Numbered from the stretch's first letter, positions 8,509 to 17,414 are shown. The stretch is 64,000 nt of DNA from Rhodospirillales bacterium (GCA_016712595.1 JADJQT010000001.1:124001-188000), one strand, 5' to 3'. A program made the numbers and translations. Notes: generated by a model not told the origin, from the sequence alone.

Positions 8509-11190
8509 ATGACACAATGGGTTTACACGTTCGGGGACGGCAAAGCCGAAGGCGGCGCCAAGGATAAGAATTTGCTTGGCGGCAAGGGGGCCAACCTCGC
8601 GGAAATGAGCAGCCTCGGCATTCCGGTGCCGGCGGGTTTCACCATTTCGACCGAGGTCTGCACGTACTATTACGCCAACAGCCAAACCTACCCGCCGGAT
8701 CTCCGCGATCAGGTCTCCGGCGGTCTTGCCCACGTCGAGAAGATCATGAGCGCCAAGTTCGGCGCGACCGAAGGCCCGCTGCTGCTTGTCTCTGTTCGCT
8801 CGGGCGCGCGCGCCTCGATGCCGGGCATGATGGACACGGTGCTCAATCTCGGTCTGAACGACACCACCGTTTTGAACCTAGTGAAGCTGACCGGCGACGA
8901 ACGCTTCGCCTATGACAGCTATCGCCGGTTCATCCAGATGTATTCGGACGTCGTCCTCGGTGTCGGTAAGCACGAGTTCGAAGTGCTGATCGACGAATAC
9001 AAGGAAAAGGTCGGCAAGACCTACGACGTCGACATGACCGCTGACGACTGGAAGGCGCTGATCGAGCAATACAAGGCTGAAATTCAAAAAGCGATCGGCA
9101 AGCAGTTCCCGCAAGACCCGACCGAGCAGCTCTATGGCGCCGTCGGGGCGGTGTTCGGAAGCTGGATGAACAAGCGCGCCAACACCTATCGCAAGCTGAA
9201 CAACATCCCCGACCATTGGGGCACGGCGGTAAACGTGCAGGCGATGGTGTTCGGCAACATGGGCGAGGACTCGGCGACGGGCGTGTGCTTCTCCCGCAAT
9301 CCCTCGACCGGCGAGAATCTGTTTTACGGCGAATACCTGGTCAACGCCCAGGGTGAGGACGTCGTTGCCGGCATCCGTACGCCGCAGCCGATCTCGCTGG
9401 CCGAAAAGAAGGCAATCGAATCCGACCTGCCGGCGATGGAAGAGGGATTGCCGTCGCTCTACAAGGAACTGGTCGCCATCCGCGACCGCCTGGAAGATCA
9501 CTACCACGACATGCAGGACATGGAGTTTACCATCCAGAAGGGTAAGCTCTGGATGCTGCAGACCCGTAATGGCAAGCGCACCGCGGCAGCGGCCCTGCGC
9601 ATCGCCGTCGAAATGTGCAAAGAGGGTGTGATCGACAAGAAGGAAGCGGTCAAGCGCGTCGATCCGGCCCAGCTCGACCAGCTCCTCCATCCGATGATCG
9701 ATCCGAAGGCGCCCAAGGAATCACTGGGCAAGGGCCTGCCGGCTTCGCCGGGTGCCGCTTCGGGGCAAGTCGTCTTCACCGCCGACGAGGCGGAAGAGTG
9801 GGCGAAAGCCGGCAAGAAGGTGATGCTGGTGCGCATCGAGACCTCGCCGGAAGACATCGGTGGCATGCACGTCTCCCAGGGCATCCTGACCACCCGCGGC
9901 GGTATGACCAGCCACGCGGCGGTGGTCGCCCGCGGCATGGGGATACCGTGCGTCGCCGGTGCCGGTGACCTGCGCATCGACTACAAGGCGAAGACGCTGA
10001 CCTCGGGCAATACCGTGCTCAACGAGGGCGACGTCATCACCATCGACGGCTCGACCGGCGCGATCCTCAAGGGGGATGTGCCGAAGATTCAGCCGGCGTT
10101 GACCGGCGATTTCGGCACGCTGATGGGATGGGTCGACGAGATCCGCAAGCTCAAGGTGCGGGCCAACGCCGAAACCCCGCTCGACGCCAAGACGGCGCGC
10201 AACTTTGGCTGCGAGGGCATCGGCCTGTGCCGGACGGAACATATGTTCTTCGATCCGAAGCGCATCATTCACGTCCGCGAGATGATCGTCGCCAATACCG
10301 AGACCGAGCGCCGCGTCGCCCTCGACAAGCTGCTGCCGTACCAGCGGGACGACTTCATCCAGCTGTTCACCATCATGACCGGGTTGCCGGTGACCGTCCG
10401 GCTGCTCGATCCGCCGCTGCACGAGTTCCTGCCGCACACCGATGCCGACATGGCCGAGGTGGCGAAGGCCGCCGGCAAGACGGTCGAGGACGTCAAGGCT
10501 AAGGCATCACAGCTTCACGAATCCAACCCGATGCTGGGTCATCGCGGCTGCCGCCTCGGCATCACCTATCCCGAGATCTACGAGATGCAGTGCCGGGCCA
10601 TCTTCGAAGCCGTCGTCGACGTCAAGAAGAAGGGCGAAACGGTGCTGCCCGAGGTGATGATCCCGCTGGTCGCGATCAAGAACGAGTTCGACCGCCTGAA
10701 AGAGATGGTCGATCGCGTCGCCAAGGAGACGATGGAGAAGAGCGGCACGACCTTCGAGTACATGGTCGGCACGATGATCGAGCTGCCGCGGGCCGCTCTG
10801 ATCGCCGACCAGATCGCCGAGGGTGCGCAGTTCTTCAGCTTCGGCACCAACGATTTGATCCAGACCACCTTTGGCCTGTCGCGTGACGACGCAGGTCCGT
10901 TCCTCGTCCAGTACCAGGATCGTGGGGTGATCCCCAACGATCCGTTCCAGGTCCTCGATCAGGAAGGCGTCGGCCAGCTCGTCCAGCTCGCGGCGGAGCG
11001 CGGCCGCAAGACCCGCCCCGACATCAAGCTCGGCATCTGCGGCGAGCACGGCGGCGACCCCTCCTCGGTCGACTTCTGCCACAGCGTCGGGCTCGACTAC
11101 GTGTCGTGCTCGCCCTATCGCGTGCCGATCGCGCGGCTGGCGGCGGCGCATGCGGCGATGGATACGGGGATGGTCAGCACGACGGCCTGA
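8509..11190 (+). CDS. ppdK: Pyruvate, phosphate dikinase
   Basis: An 893-residue enzyme that interconverts pyruvate, ATP and phosphate with phosphoenolpyruvate, AMP and diphosphate. The N-terminal nucleotide-binding domain shows LLGGKGANLAEMSSLGIPVPAGFTIST in pieces and SVRSGARASMPGMMDTVLNLG. The phosphohistidine is in GGMTSHAAVVARGMG (His469). The C-terminal TIM barrel has RTEHMFF, LGHRGCRLG, FSFGTNDLIQTTFG and GICGEHGG. Length is typical for the bacterial enzyme. It sits directly behind glyQS with a good ribosome-binding site, a common alphaproteobacterial arrangement. Two hairpins follow the stop codon. Confidence 0.97.
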   Translation: MTQWVYTFGDGKAEGGAKDKNLLGGKGANLAEMSSLGIPVPAGFTISTEVCTYYYANSQTYPPDLRDQVSGGLAHVEKIMSAKFGATEGPLLLVSVRSGARASMPGMMDTVLNLGLNDTTVLNLVKLTGDERFAYDSYRRFIQMYSDVVLGVGKHEFEVLIDEYKEKVGKTYDVDMTADDWKALIEQYKAEIQKAIGKQFPQDPTEQLYGAVGAVFGSWMNKRANTYRKLNNIPDHWGTAVNVQAMVFGNMGEDSATGVCFSRNPSTGENLFYGEYLVNAQGEDVVAGIRTPQPISLAEKKAIESDLPAMEEGLPSLYKELVAIRDRLEDHYHDMQDMEFTIQKGKLWMLQTRNGKRTAAAALRIAVEMCKEGVIDKKEAVKRVDPAQLDQLLHPMIDPKAPKESLGKGLPASPGAASGQVVFTADEAEEWAKAGKKVMLVRIETSPEDIGGMHVSQGILTTRGGMTSHAAVVARGMGIPCVAGAGDLRIDYKAKTLTSGNTVLNEGDVITIDGSTGAILKGDVPKIQPALTGDFGTLMGWVDEIRKLKVRANAETPLDAKTARNFGCEGIGLCRTEHMFFDPKRIIHVREMIVANTETERRVALDKLLPYQRDDFIQLFTIMTGLPVTVRLLDPPLHEFLPHTDADMAEVAKAAGKTVEDVKAKASQLHESNPMLGHRGCRLGITYPEIYEMQCRAIFEAVVDVKKKGETVLPEVMIPLVAIKNEFDRLKEMVDRVAKETMEKSGTTFEYMVGTMIELPRAALIADQIAEGAQFFSFGTNDLIQTTFGLSRDDAGPFLVQYQDRGVIPNDPFQVLDQEGVGQLVQLAAERGRKTRPDIKLGICGEHGGDPSSVDFCHSVGLDYVSCSPYRVPIARLAAAHAAMDTGMVSTTA

Positions 11191-11203
11191 GCCGCCAACC
11201 AGA

Positions 11204-11233
11204 CCGCGCCGGCCTGAAGGCGGGCCGGCGCGG
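11204..11233 (+). terminator. GC-rich hairpin after ppdK, no T-run
   Basis: CCGCGCCGGCC (11204-11214) pairs perfectly with GGCCGGCGCGG (11223-11233) over an 8-base loop. It begins 13 bases after the ppdK stop. No U-tract follows, so it may protect the mRNA 3' end or pause polymerase rather than terminate by itself. Confidence 0.45.
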
Positions 11234-11301
11234 GCGAGGAAAGCGGATCCGGAGAGGCAGAATGCATCGTGCTCTGCCCACCAACGGGCCAGCTCAACTG
11301 A

Positions 11302-11327
11302 AAAGAGGGGACTTCGGTCCCCTCTTT
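11302..11327 (+). terminator. Strong intrinsic terminator with TTCG tetraloop
   Basis: AAAGAGGGGAC (11302-11312), TTCG, GTCCCCTCTTT (11317-11327) is a perfect 11-bp stem capped by the very stable UUCG tetraloop, with A and T runs at the two feet and TTTT just beyond. It probably ends the glyQ-glyS-ppdK transcript and can act in both directions for the convergent region. Confidence 0.85.
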
Positions 11328-11334
11328 GATTTTC

Positions 11335-11560
11335 GGATCTCCCTTTGCGCGATCCGCAGCCAAGCGCCTTGCGATCCGCCTCTGCGTCCATTCAAAACGG
11401 CGATATCGCCCGCCAGCCGGCTTGAAACGAGACCCTGCCCGACAAAGGTGGTGAAGCCATCGCCGCCAATCGGGCCATCGAAGAGCGCGGGCAACGGCAC
11501 GGGGGGACAAGGGCGGCCGGCGATGCCACGCATCGCCAGCCAGTTGACCCACCGACAACG
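11335..11560 (-). pseudogene. IS630-type transposase remnant
   Basis: On the minus strand the frame reading through 11533 encodes FDGPIGGDGFTTFVGQGLV followed by SSRLAGDIAVLNGRRG and GSQGAWLRIA. This lines up with the central part of IS630-family transposases (usual form DGPINGE..F..YVEQ.LVP.L.PGDIV..DNL.SHKG..V...I). The catalytic aspartate of the usual DNL is replaced (LNGR), and the flanking catalytic residues are absent. It runs out into the terminator region on one side and loses similarity above about 11560. It is a dead fragment lying in the 507-base convergent gap between ppdK and hdaA; I see nothing else in 11561-11697. Confidence 0.6.
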
Positions 11561-11697
11561 ATTGCCGGATATGGGAGGGCTACAACGCCGTTGGCAGAGT
11601 GGAAGCTCATCTCCGCTTCACGGCGTCATGCAAGCAGAATACTACATTCCCCCGATACGCGGCCGTGCGACTTTCGTCCATTCGTGGTCGAGTCTTT

Positions 11698-12381
11698 CTA
11701 TTCGCAACCCGATACACGAATGACGTCGCGAAGCAGCGCCACGGTGATCTTCCGGTGGCTTCCGAGCGCAGCGGCATCGAGGTCCGCAACTAGCCGTTGG
11801 GCCGCGGCGAATGAGCGCTCAATGCGCGGCAAAGCGTAAAGCACCACCTCACTGTCGACGATGAGGTGACGATCGGCGAATAGCTTGACCAGCACCCCTG
11901 CTATCAAATCATCGTCCGGTGCGCCGATGCCGATGGACGGAACGGCGTTGAGCCGGGATCGAAGATCGGCGAGCTTGACTGGCCAGCGCGCCGGCGCCGC
12001 TCGCGCGGTCAGCAACAGCTTGCCTTTATGCTCGGCGAGACTGTTGTAGAGGTGCAGCAATGGCTCCTCCAGCCCGGCGGCAATAGCGCCATCGGCGTCG
12101 TCGATGACACACGCCGGAGCGTGGGCGATAAGATCGATCGCTCGATCGTACATCAACGATGCCGGCTCGACGGATACGCCCAGGCTGCGGGTAAGGAACA
12201 CCTGGCACAAGTGCGTTTTGCCGCACCCTGATGGGCCGAACAGCGCGATCGCCGGCGACGGCCAGTCCGGCCACCGTTCGAGCCAGCGGACCGCATCCCG
12301 GTTCGACGGGGCGACGAGAAAATTCTCCCCCACGAGCGACGGTGGGTGCTCCAGGGCGAGCGGAAGTTGTCGAGGCACCAT
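11698..12381 (-). CDS. hdaA: DnaA-related replication regulator HdaA
   Basis: A 227-residue AAA+ protein of the Hda family, which with the beta sliding clamp stimulates ATP hydrolysis on DnaA and so limits re-initiation. The N-terminal clamp-binding motif QLPLAL is at residues 5-10. Walker A is GPSGCGKTHL at 49-58 and the Walker B-like segment is ACVIDDADG. The DnaA DNA-binding domain IV is missing, as expected. The ATG at 12381 shares one base with the stop codon of the upstream perM-like gene (TGATG), so the two are coupled. The gene order hdaA-perM-(DUF2066)-purM-purN is typical of alphaproteobacteria. Confidence 0.9.
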   Translation of the reverse strand: MVPRQLPLALEHPPSLVGENFLVAPSNRDAVRWLERWPDWPSPAIALFGPSGCGKTHLCQVFLTRSLGVSVEPASLMYDRAIDLIAHAPACVIDDADGAIAAGLEEPLLHLYNSLAEHKGKLLLTARAAPARWPVKLADLRSRLNAVPSIGIGAPDDDLIAGVLVKLFADRHLIVDSEVVLYALPRIERSFAAAQRLVADLDAAALGSHRKITVALLRDVIRVSGCE

Positions 12382-13532
12382 CAATCGAGGGCCGTATGCT
12401 CGTCTCCTGCCGGCGGGCCGTCGGCGGCCGTATCGGCATAAAGAGTACTCTGCCTGTAACGTTCGACAGCGAACCGGACAAGCACACCGAGCGCCGCGGC
12501 CACCGGCACCGCGAGCAGCGCCCCAGTGATACCAAGCAGGCTTCCACCGGCCGTCACAGCGAACAGAAGCCATATGGGGTGCAACCCAACCCGGTCGCCG
12601 ACAATCTTTGGGGAAATGAAATTGCCTTCCAGCACCTGCCCGGTCAGGAAGACCCCGGCGACCAGCGCCACGGAAACCCAATCATCGAACTGCGCCGTAG
12701 CCAGGAGCACGCTGGAGCCGAGGCCAATGATGTTGCCAAGATAAGGAATAATAGTAAGGCCACCCGCGGCAAGGCCGAGGAGCAGCGCGAAATCAAGGCC
12801 GACGAGCGTCAGTCCGGTAGCGTACCATACGCCAAGAAGCAGACAAACCAGGGCCTGGCCGCGGACGAACCCGCTGAGCCGTAAGTCGATCTCCCGGGCG
12901 AGGCGGCGGATGGTCTTGGCGCTCTTCAACGGCAGCAGTGAATCGATGTGCAGGATCAGCTGGTCCCAGTCGCGAATCATATAGAACGCGACGACCGGCA
13001 TGATGAACACAAGCCCCAGGACGCTAAGCAAGGCCGCTCCACCGGAGAGGATCCCGCTCATGATCGAACCGAGCCAGGATAGAATGTCTCCGGCATGAGA
13101 CTTGATCGCTTCGTCAACCTGTTCCGCCTGCCCCGCCGTCAGACGAGAACGCAGCTTATGCAGTAACGGCGTCGCCTCCTTTCGTAGAGTGTTGACGTAT
13201 TCTGGCACGCGGGCGATCAGGTCCGTTACCTGGTCGGCCAATACCGGTGCGAGCAGGACGAAAATCACTGCGACGATCAGGATAAAGACAAGGACGATTA
13301 ACAGCGAGGCGATCGTGCGCGGAATGCCAAGCCGCTCCAACCGGTCCGCGACAGGATCGAGCAGATAGGCGACGCCCATACCCGCCACAAACGGCATCAA
13401 TGCCCCGCGCAGGAGGTAAACAATGATGCCGAGCACGACGAATACGCTCACCCAGAGGAGAATGCGTCGCTCCTCGCTTATGCGTTCTTCGGCTTGCATC
13501 GTCGCCAATATCCTTGCGGCAGAATTGCCCAT
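12381..13532 (-). CDS. AI-2E transporter family (PerM-like) membrane protein
   Basis: A 383-residue polytopic inner-membrane protein of the UPF0118/AI-2E exporter family. The hydrophobic segments include LLWVSVFVVLGIIVYLL, SLLIVLVFILIVAVIFVLL, a segment near LSVLGLVFIMPVVAFYMI, ALVCLLLGVWYATGLTL, a glycine-rich GLAAGGLTIIPYLGNIIG, and a final TAGGSLLGITGALLAVPVAA. The PYLGN and VGLHPIW-type motifs (here DRVGLHPIWLLFAV) are family signatures. Members have been linked to AI-2 export or Na+/H+ antiport, but the substrate here is unknown. It is coupled to hdaA by a one-base overlap, and the DUF2066 gene ends 29 bases upstream. Confidence 0.88.
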   Translation of the reverse strand: MGNSAARILATMQAEERISEERRILLWVSVFVVLGIIVYLLRGALMPFVAGMGVAYLLDPVADRLERLGIPRTIASLLIVLVFILIVAVIFVLLAPVLADQVTDLIARVPEYVNTLRKEATPLLHKLRSRLTAGQAEQVDEAIKSHAGDILSWLGSIMSGILSGGAALLSVLGLVFIMPVVAFYMIRDWDQLILHIDSLLPLKSAKTIRRLAREIDLRLSGFVRGQALVCLLLGVWYATGLTLVGLDFALLLGLAAGGLTIIPYLGNIIGLGSSVLLATAQFDDWVSVALVAGVFLTGQVLEGNFISPKIVGDRVGLHPIWLLFAVTAGGSLLGITGALLAVPVAAALGVLVRFAVERYRQSTLYADTAADGPPAGDEHTALD

Positions 13533-13561
13533 GCGGGTGTGCGGTGTACGTCGCGATATGT

Positions 13562-14905
13562 CTATCGCGGCGGAGCGACGAAACCAGGTGTCTCATCAAT
13601 GCGCGCCGCGGGCGGCTCGGAGGAGACAATCCACGCGCCATCGGGGTTGTGCAGGTAGAGATTACGCTGCGCAAGCGCTGCTTCCAGATCGTCCGATCCG
13701 CCGGAATAAACGATCGTCACGTGGGCGCCTTCCCGCGTCAGCGAGGTGACGTTGATACGCTCGATACCCGGCACCGAATCGAGCGCCTGTCGCCGCTCCA
13801 CCCATTGCTCCAGGCTCGCGGTGGGTACGGTTACTGCCAGCGCGGATGAGGTCTTGATGCTGGCCGATGGGCCATGCCGCCACTCCGCATCAAGGTCTTG
13901 TACCACGGCTTCCGCCGCGCGCGCGAATACATCAGAGATTGGCTTGTCGGCATCGATCGGAAAGACCCGATCCGGGAGTGCCTGGGGTTGCGATCCGGCA
14001 CCATAGCGCACCGATGAGACGGTGAGCGCATGGCTGTTGGGCTCGATTGCTGGCGCGATTGTCGCCACAGTGACCAGGGCATCGACCGCGCCGTCGCGCT
14101 GAGCCGCATCAGAGAGGCGCCCGACGTCTCCGTGCACTGCATCGTCAGCCGTCAACGTGCCACTACCGCTGGTACCGCCAAAGACGCGTATCGGCACGAG
14201 GCTGACGATCTTAACGCCCCGCCAGGCGGCGCGCCAGGAATCGGCGCCCCCGCCGATCTCGGCCGTCGACAACGGCGGCGTCGACGCGGATGCCCCGGCC
14301 TGTTGGACCGGCGGTACGGAAGCTGGTGTCGGAGATGTCGATGGCGCGGCAACAGCATCGCGAACCGTGGCAACGACCGGCACCACGAGCACCGGCGGTG
14401 ATGGCGTCATCGTAAAGCGAACGCCGCGCGCCGAGAGCAATTTTTGCACCTGCTCCTTGCGGAAATTAAAATTCAGCGTGGCGATGTAGCGCACCGACGA
14501 CGACTTCTCCGCGCCTACCCAAAAGTCATTGATGGCATCGTCGATCTCGCCTTGGGAATAGTCGGGGATCGGCCGCTTCTGCCGCGGATCGACGAACCGC
14601 TGAATCAACACGTCCCAGGCCCGGCGTGCGCCGCCGGCAAGCGCCTTTTCCCGCGCGAGTGCAGCGGTCTGCGCCGATTCGTCGACCTGAACGTCGAGCA
14701 CTTGAAAGAGTGCATCGGTCGCGAAGGCCGGCCGGCACCCGGCGATCGCCGACGCACCGACGAGCCAGCACAAGGCCAGGAGCCGCATCCACGACAACGA
14801 CGCCGCGTGCCCGCGCGGGACCATCGACGCACGGCGGTTCGGCCACGAAACGCCGCACCGCGGCGCGCCACGCCACACGAAGTTTGCGAAACGGCTCCTA
14901 TGCAT
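13562..14905 (-). CDS. DUF2066 domain-containing exported protein
   Basis: A protein of about 447 residues with a hydrophobic export signal (MRLLALCWLVGASAIAGC) roughly 40 residues from the ATG at 14905. It could be cleaved after AFA, or be lipidated at the cysteine of the lipobox-like IAGC. The start is uncertain: ATGs at 14824 and 14788 would give a more conventional signal peptide, and none has a clear ribosome-binding site. The mature part has the DUF2066 pattern from ALFQVLDVQVDESAQTAALAREKALAGGARRAW, here given in pieces, onward, with a proline- and serine-rich linker near the middle. DUF2066 has no known function. The gene is divergent from purM and lies just upstream of perM-like and hdaA. 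Confidence 0.8.
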   Translation of the reverse strand: MHRSRFANFVWRGAPRCGVSWPNRRASMVPRGHAASLSWMRLLALCWLVGASAIAGCRPAFATDALFQVLDVQVDESAQTAALAREKALAGGARRAWDVLIQRFVDPRQKRPIPDYSQGEIDDAINDFWVGAEKSSSVRYIATLNFNFRKEQVQKLLSARGVRFTMTPSPPVLVVPVVATVRDAVAAPSTSPTPASVPPVQQAGASASTPPLSTAEIGGGADSWRAAWRGVKIVSLVPIRVFGGTSGSGTLTADDAVHGDVGRLSDAAQRDGAVDALVTVATIAPAIEPNSHALTVSSVRYGAGSQPQALPDRVFPIDADKPISDVFARAAEAVVQDLDAEWRHGPSASIKTSSALAVTVPTASLEQWVERRQALDSVPGIERINVTSLTREGAHVTIVYSGGSDDLEAALAQRNLYLHNPDGAWIVSSEPPAARIDETPGFVAPPR

Positions 14906-14947
14906 TATTGTTTCCCGCTCACTGCCGCCCACGCTCGGCAGGTTACC

Positions 14948-16044
14948 ATGTCACGCGGGGGAAACCCATTACCGGGCTCAGCTACAAAGATGCGGGCGTC
15001 GACATCGACGCCGGTGACAAACTGGTGGACGCGATCCGGCCGCTTGCGACGGCGACGCGCCGGCCGGGGTGTGTTGATGCGATCGGCGGTTTCGGCGCGC
15101 TCTTCGATCCGCGAGCAGCCGGCTTTCGCGATCCTCTGCTTGTGGCCGCCACCGACGGCGTCGGCACCAAGCTGAAAGTGGCGATCGCCTGCGACCGCCA
15201 TGAGAGCGTCGGAATCGACCTCGTCGCCATGTGCGTCAACGATCTCGTCGTTCAGGGCGCCGAACCGCTGTTCTTTCTCGACTACTATGCGACGCCGCAT
15301 CTGTCGGTCGAGGCCGCGCGCAGCGTCATCGCCGGAATCGCCGAAGGCTGCCGGCAGGCGGGTTGTGCGCTGATCGGCGGCGAGACGGCGGAGATGCCGG
15401 GACTTTACGCCGCTGGCGACTACGATCTCGCGGGGTTCGCCCTGGGTGCGGTCGAGCGCGACCAGGTATTGACCGGTCAGGCCGTGCAGACCGGCGACAT
15501 CGTGCTTGGCCTCGCTTCCACCGGCCTGCATTCCAACGGTTTTTCGCTTGTGCGCCGGATCGTCGGCGAGGCCGGGCTCGATTATCGTGATCCCGCGCCG
15601 TTCGAACCCGCTCGCCCTCTCGGAGATGTTCTTTTGACGCCGACGCGTATCTATGTCGGCGCATGCCTGGCGGCGCTCGCCGCGGGCGGTCTGCATGCGC
15701 TGGCACACATCACCGGCGGGGGACTCGTCGGGAACATCCCGCGCGTCTTGCCCGCTGGCCTGGCATGCGTTCTCGACAGCGCTCAATGGCCCGTGCCTGC
15801 GGTTTTTGCGTGGCTCGCCCAGGCTGGCGGTATCTCGCCCGCGGAACTGGTGCGCACATTTAATTGCGGCATCGGCATGGCGGCTATCTGCGCGCCCGAA
15901 CAGGTTGCGCCGCTGACGCGCGCGTTCGCGCTCGCCGGCGAGCAGGTGTTCGCCATCGGGCGGATCGTCCCACACGACGCCGACGCACCACGGGTCCACA
16001 TCATCGGCTTGGAAAGCCTCGCTGCCGCAGGGAGCGCGCGATAA
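14948..16044 (+). CDS. purM: Phosphoribosylformylglycinamidine cyclo-ligase, apparent 5' frameshift
   Basis: This enzyme closes the imidazole ring (FGAM to AIR) in purine synthesis. The main frame has SYKDAGVDIDAGDKLV, VAATDGVGTKLKVA, IGIDLVAMCVNDL-like VGIDLVAMCVNDLVVQGAE, ALIGGETAEMPGLY, GLHSNGFSLVR and ITGGGLVGNIPR, all typical. It has no ATG or GTG near the expected start. An ATG at 14948, preceded by GGCAGG, lies in the neighbouring frame; adding one G to the G5 run at about 14957-14961 would give MSRGGKPITGLSYKD, a perfect family N-terminus. The in-frame alternative is a TTG at 14908 without a ribosome-binding site. I treat this as a probable missing base. purN follows after 2 bases. 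Confidence 0.88.
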
Positions 16045-16046
16045 CC

Positions 16047-16700
16047 GTGGCAAACCTGAAGGTTGCAATCCTCATCTCGGGCCGCGGCAGTAACATGCGC
16101 GCGCTGATCGCCGCCGCCGCCAGCCCCGATTATCCAGCGGACATCGTGCTCGTCGTCTCGAACGTTCCCGGCGCCGAGGGACTCGCGCACGCTGCCGCGG
16201 CTGGAATTTCCACCTGCACGATCGATCACACCGCGTTTGCCCATCGCGCCGACTTCGAGGACGCGGTGCATGCCGCACTCCTTGCGGCGAACACAGAACT
16301 CGTCTGTCTCGCCGGCTTCATGCGGTTACTCACCGACGGCTTCGTGAACCGCTGGCGGGACCGCCTGGTGAACATCCACCCGTCGCTGCTGCCGGCTTTT
16401 CGCGGGCTTCACGTGCATGAGCGCGTGCTCGACTATGGCGCCCGCTTCACCGGCTGCACCGTACATTTTGTCCGGCCGGCGATGGACGATGGGCCGATCA
16501 TCGCGCAAGCCGTTGTTCCGGTGCACAGCGACGACGATGCCGACGCGCTCGCAGCACGGGTCCTCGCCGAAGAGCACCGCGTCTATCCTCTCGCCGTTCG
16601 ACTGATTGCCGAGGGCCGGACGCAGGTTTCGTTTGAACGGGTTGCCATCGCCGGTGCCAGTGCTCCGCCGACAGCGCTGATCAACCCGTCGTCGCTCTGA
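16047..16700 (+). CDS. purN: Phosphoribosylglycinamide formyltransferase
   Basis: A 217-residue enzyme that transfers the formyl group from 10-formyl-tetrahydrofolate to GAR in purine synthesis. It starts with GTG at 16047, giving the family N-terminus VANLKVAILISGRGSNMRALI. It has AGFMRLLTDGFV, the folate/GAR site NIHPSLLPAFRGLHVHERVLDYG with the catalytic His, TGCTVHFVRPAMDDGPIIAQ with the catalytic Asp, and a C-terminal helix. Length is normal. It follows purM by 2 bases in a standard purMN operon and converges on ndk. Confidence 0.95.
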   Translation: MANLKVAILISGRGSNMRALIAAAASPDYPADIVLVVSNVPGAEGLAHAAAAGISTCTIDHTAFAHRADFEDAVHAALLAANTELVCLAGFMRLLTDGFVNRWRDRLVNIHPSLLPAFRGLHVHERVLDYGARFTGCTVHFVRPAMDDGPIIAQAVVPVHSDDDADALAARVLAEEHRVYPLAVRLIAEGRTQVSFERVAIAGASAPPTALINPSSL

Positions 16701-16732
16701 ACGGACCTTCAGCCGGCGATCCCGCGAGGCGC

Positions 16733-16757
16733 CGGGTCGGCCGCTGCCGGCCGCCCG
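16733..16757. terminator. GC-rich hairpin between convergent purN and ndk
   Basis: CGGG-T-CGGCCG (16733-16743) pairs with CGGCCGCCCG (16748-16757) with one bulged T and a CTGC loop. It sits in the 78-base gap between the two converging stop codons. It lacks a U-tract, so it is only a weak candidate for a bidirectional terminator. Confidence 0.4.
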
Positions 16758-16778
16758 CTTCGCTCGGTGGGGGATGCC

Positions 16779-17201
16779 TTAGCCCGCGATTTCGACGTCG
16801 CTGAAGAAAAAGCTGATTTCTTTCGCCGCGTTCTCAGGAGAATCGGATCCGTGCACGGAGTTTTCCTGCACATTCAACCCCAGCGCCTTGCGGACGGTGC
16901 CCTCGGCGGCATTGGCGGGATTTGTGGCGCCCATGATTTCGCGGTTGCGCACAACAGCGTTTTCGCCCTCAAGGACTTGAACAACTACCGGACCGGATAT
17001 CATGTATTCACACAGCTCGTCATAAAACGCGCGCTCCGCATGAACAGCGTAGAACTTCTGCGCCTGCTCCTTGGTTAGCTTGACGCGTTTCTGCGCAACG
17101 ATTCGCAGTCCGCCTTCTTCAAAAAAAGCATTGATCTTGCCGGTAACATTACGCGCGGTCGCATCCGGCTTGATGATTGACAGTGTTTTCTCAATGGCCA
17201 T
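16779..17201 (-). CDS. ndk: Nucleoside diphosphate kinase
   Basis: A 140-residue housekeeping kinase that balances NTP and dNTP pools through a phosphohistidine intermediate. It starts MAIEKTLSIIKPDA, and the active-site histidine is His117 in NSVHGSDSPENA. KPDA, YxVHAERAFYDEL and EGENAV are in their usual places, and length is typical. The ATG at 17201 is preceded by a strong ribosome-binding site (GGGAGGGA). A good sigma-70-type promoter lies about 105 bases upstream. Confidence 0.97.
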   Translation of the reverse strand: MAIEKTLSIIKPDATARNVTGKINAFFEEGGLRIVAQKRVKLTKEQAQKFYAVHAERAFYDELCEYMISGPVVVQVLEGENAVVRNREIMGATNPANAAEGTVRKALGLNVQENSVHGSDSPENAAKEISFFFSDVEIAG

Positions 17202-17303
17202 GATCAGGGTCCCTCCCTAGCCTTTCGGCGGTATCGGCGTGGCGGAAGTGTTGGCAACCGCAGCAGCGGCCGCCCTCGCATCGGGCCTGCCCGAAGCGGC
17301 GCT

Positions 17304-17332
17304 TTAATAGACCCGCCTCCCGTCGCTGACAA
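17304..17332 (-). promoter_or_regulatory. Promoter of ndk
   Basis: Read on the minus strand, TTGTCA (17332-17327) and TATTAA (17309-17304) are separated by exactly 17 bases. This is a good match to the vegetative consensus and points at ndk, leaving a leader of about 95 bases. Confidence 0.65.
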
Positions 17333-17345
17333 GCAAGAGCGGGCT

Positions 17346-17414
17346 ATAACGACGCGACGACGTCGTCACACCGTTATCGTCCACGTTATTGACACAATTT
17401 ACGCAACAATAACG
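17346..17414. promoter_or_regulatory. Cluster of four CGTTAT/ATAACG hexamers
   Basis: ATAACG occurs at 17346-17351 and 17409-17414, and CGTTAT at 17372-17377 and 17384-17389. The last pair extends to an 8-bp inverted repeat, CGTTATTG (17384-17391) and CAATAACG (17407-17414), overlapping a TTGACA at 17389-17394 on the plus strand. A 12-bp palindrome, GACGACGTCGTC, lies between them at 17356-17367. The spacing suggests a multi-site operator, but I do not recognise the regulator. Confidence 0.45.
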
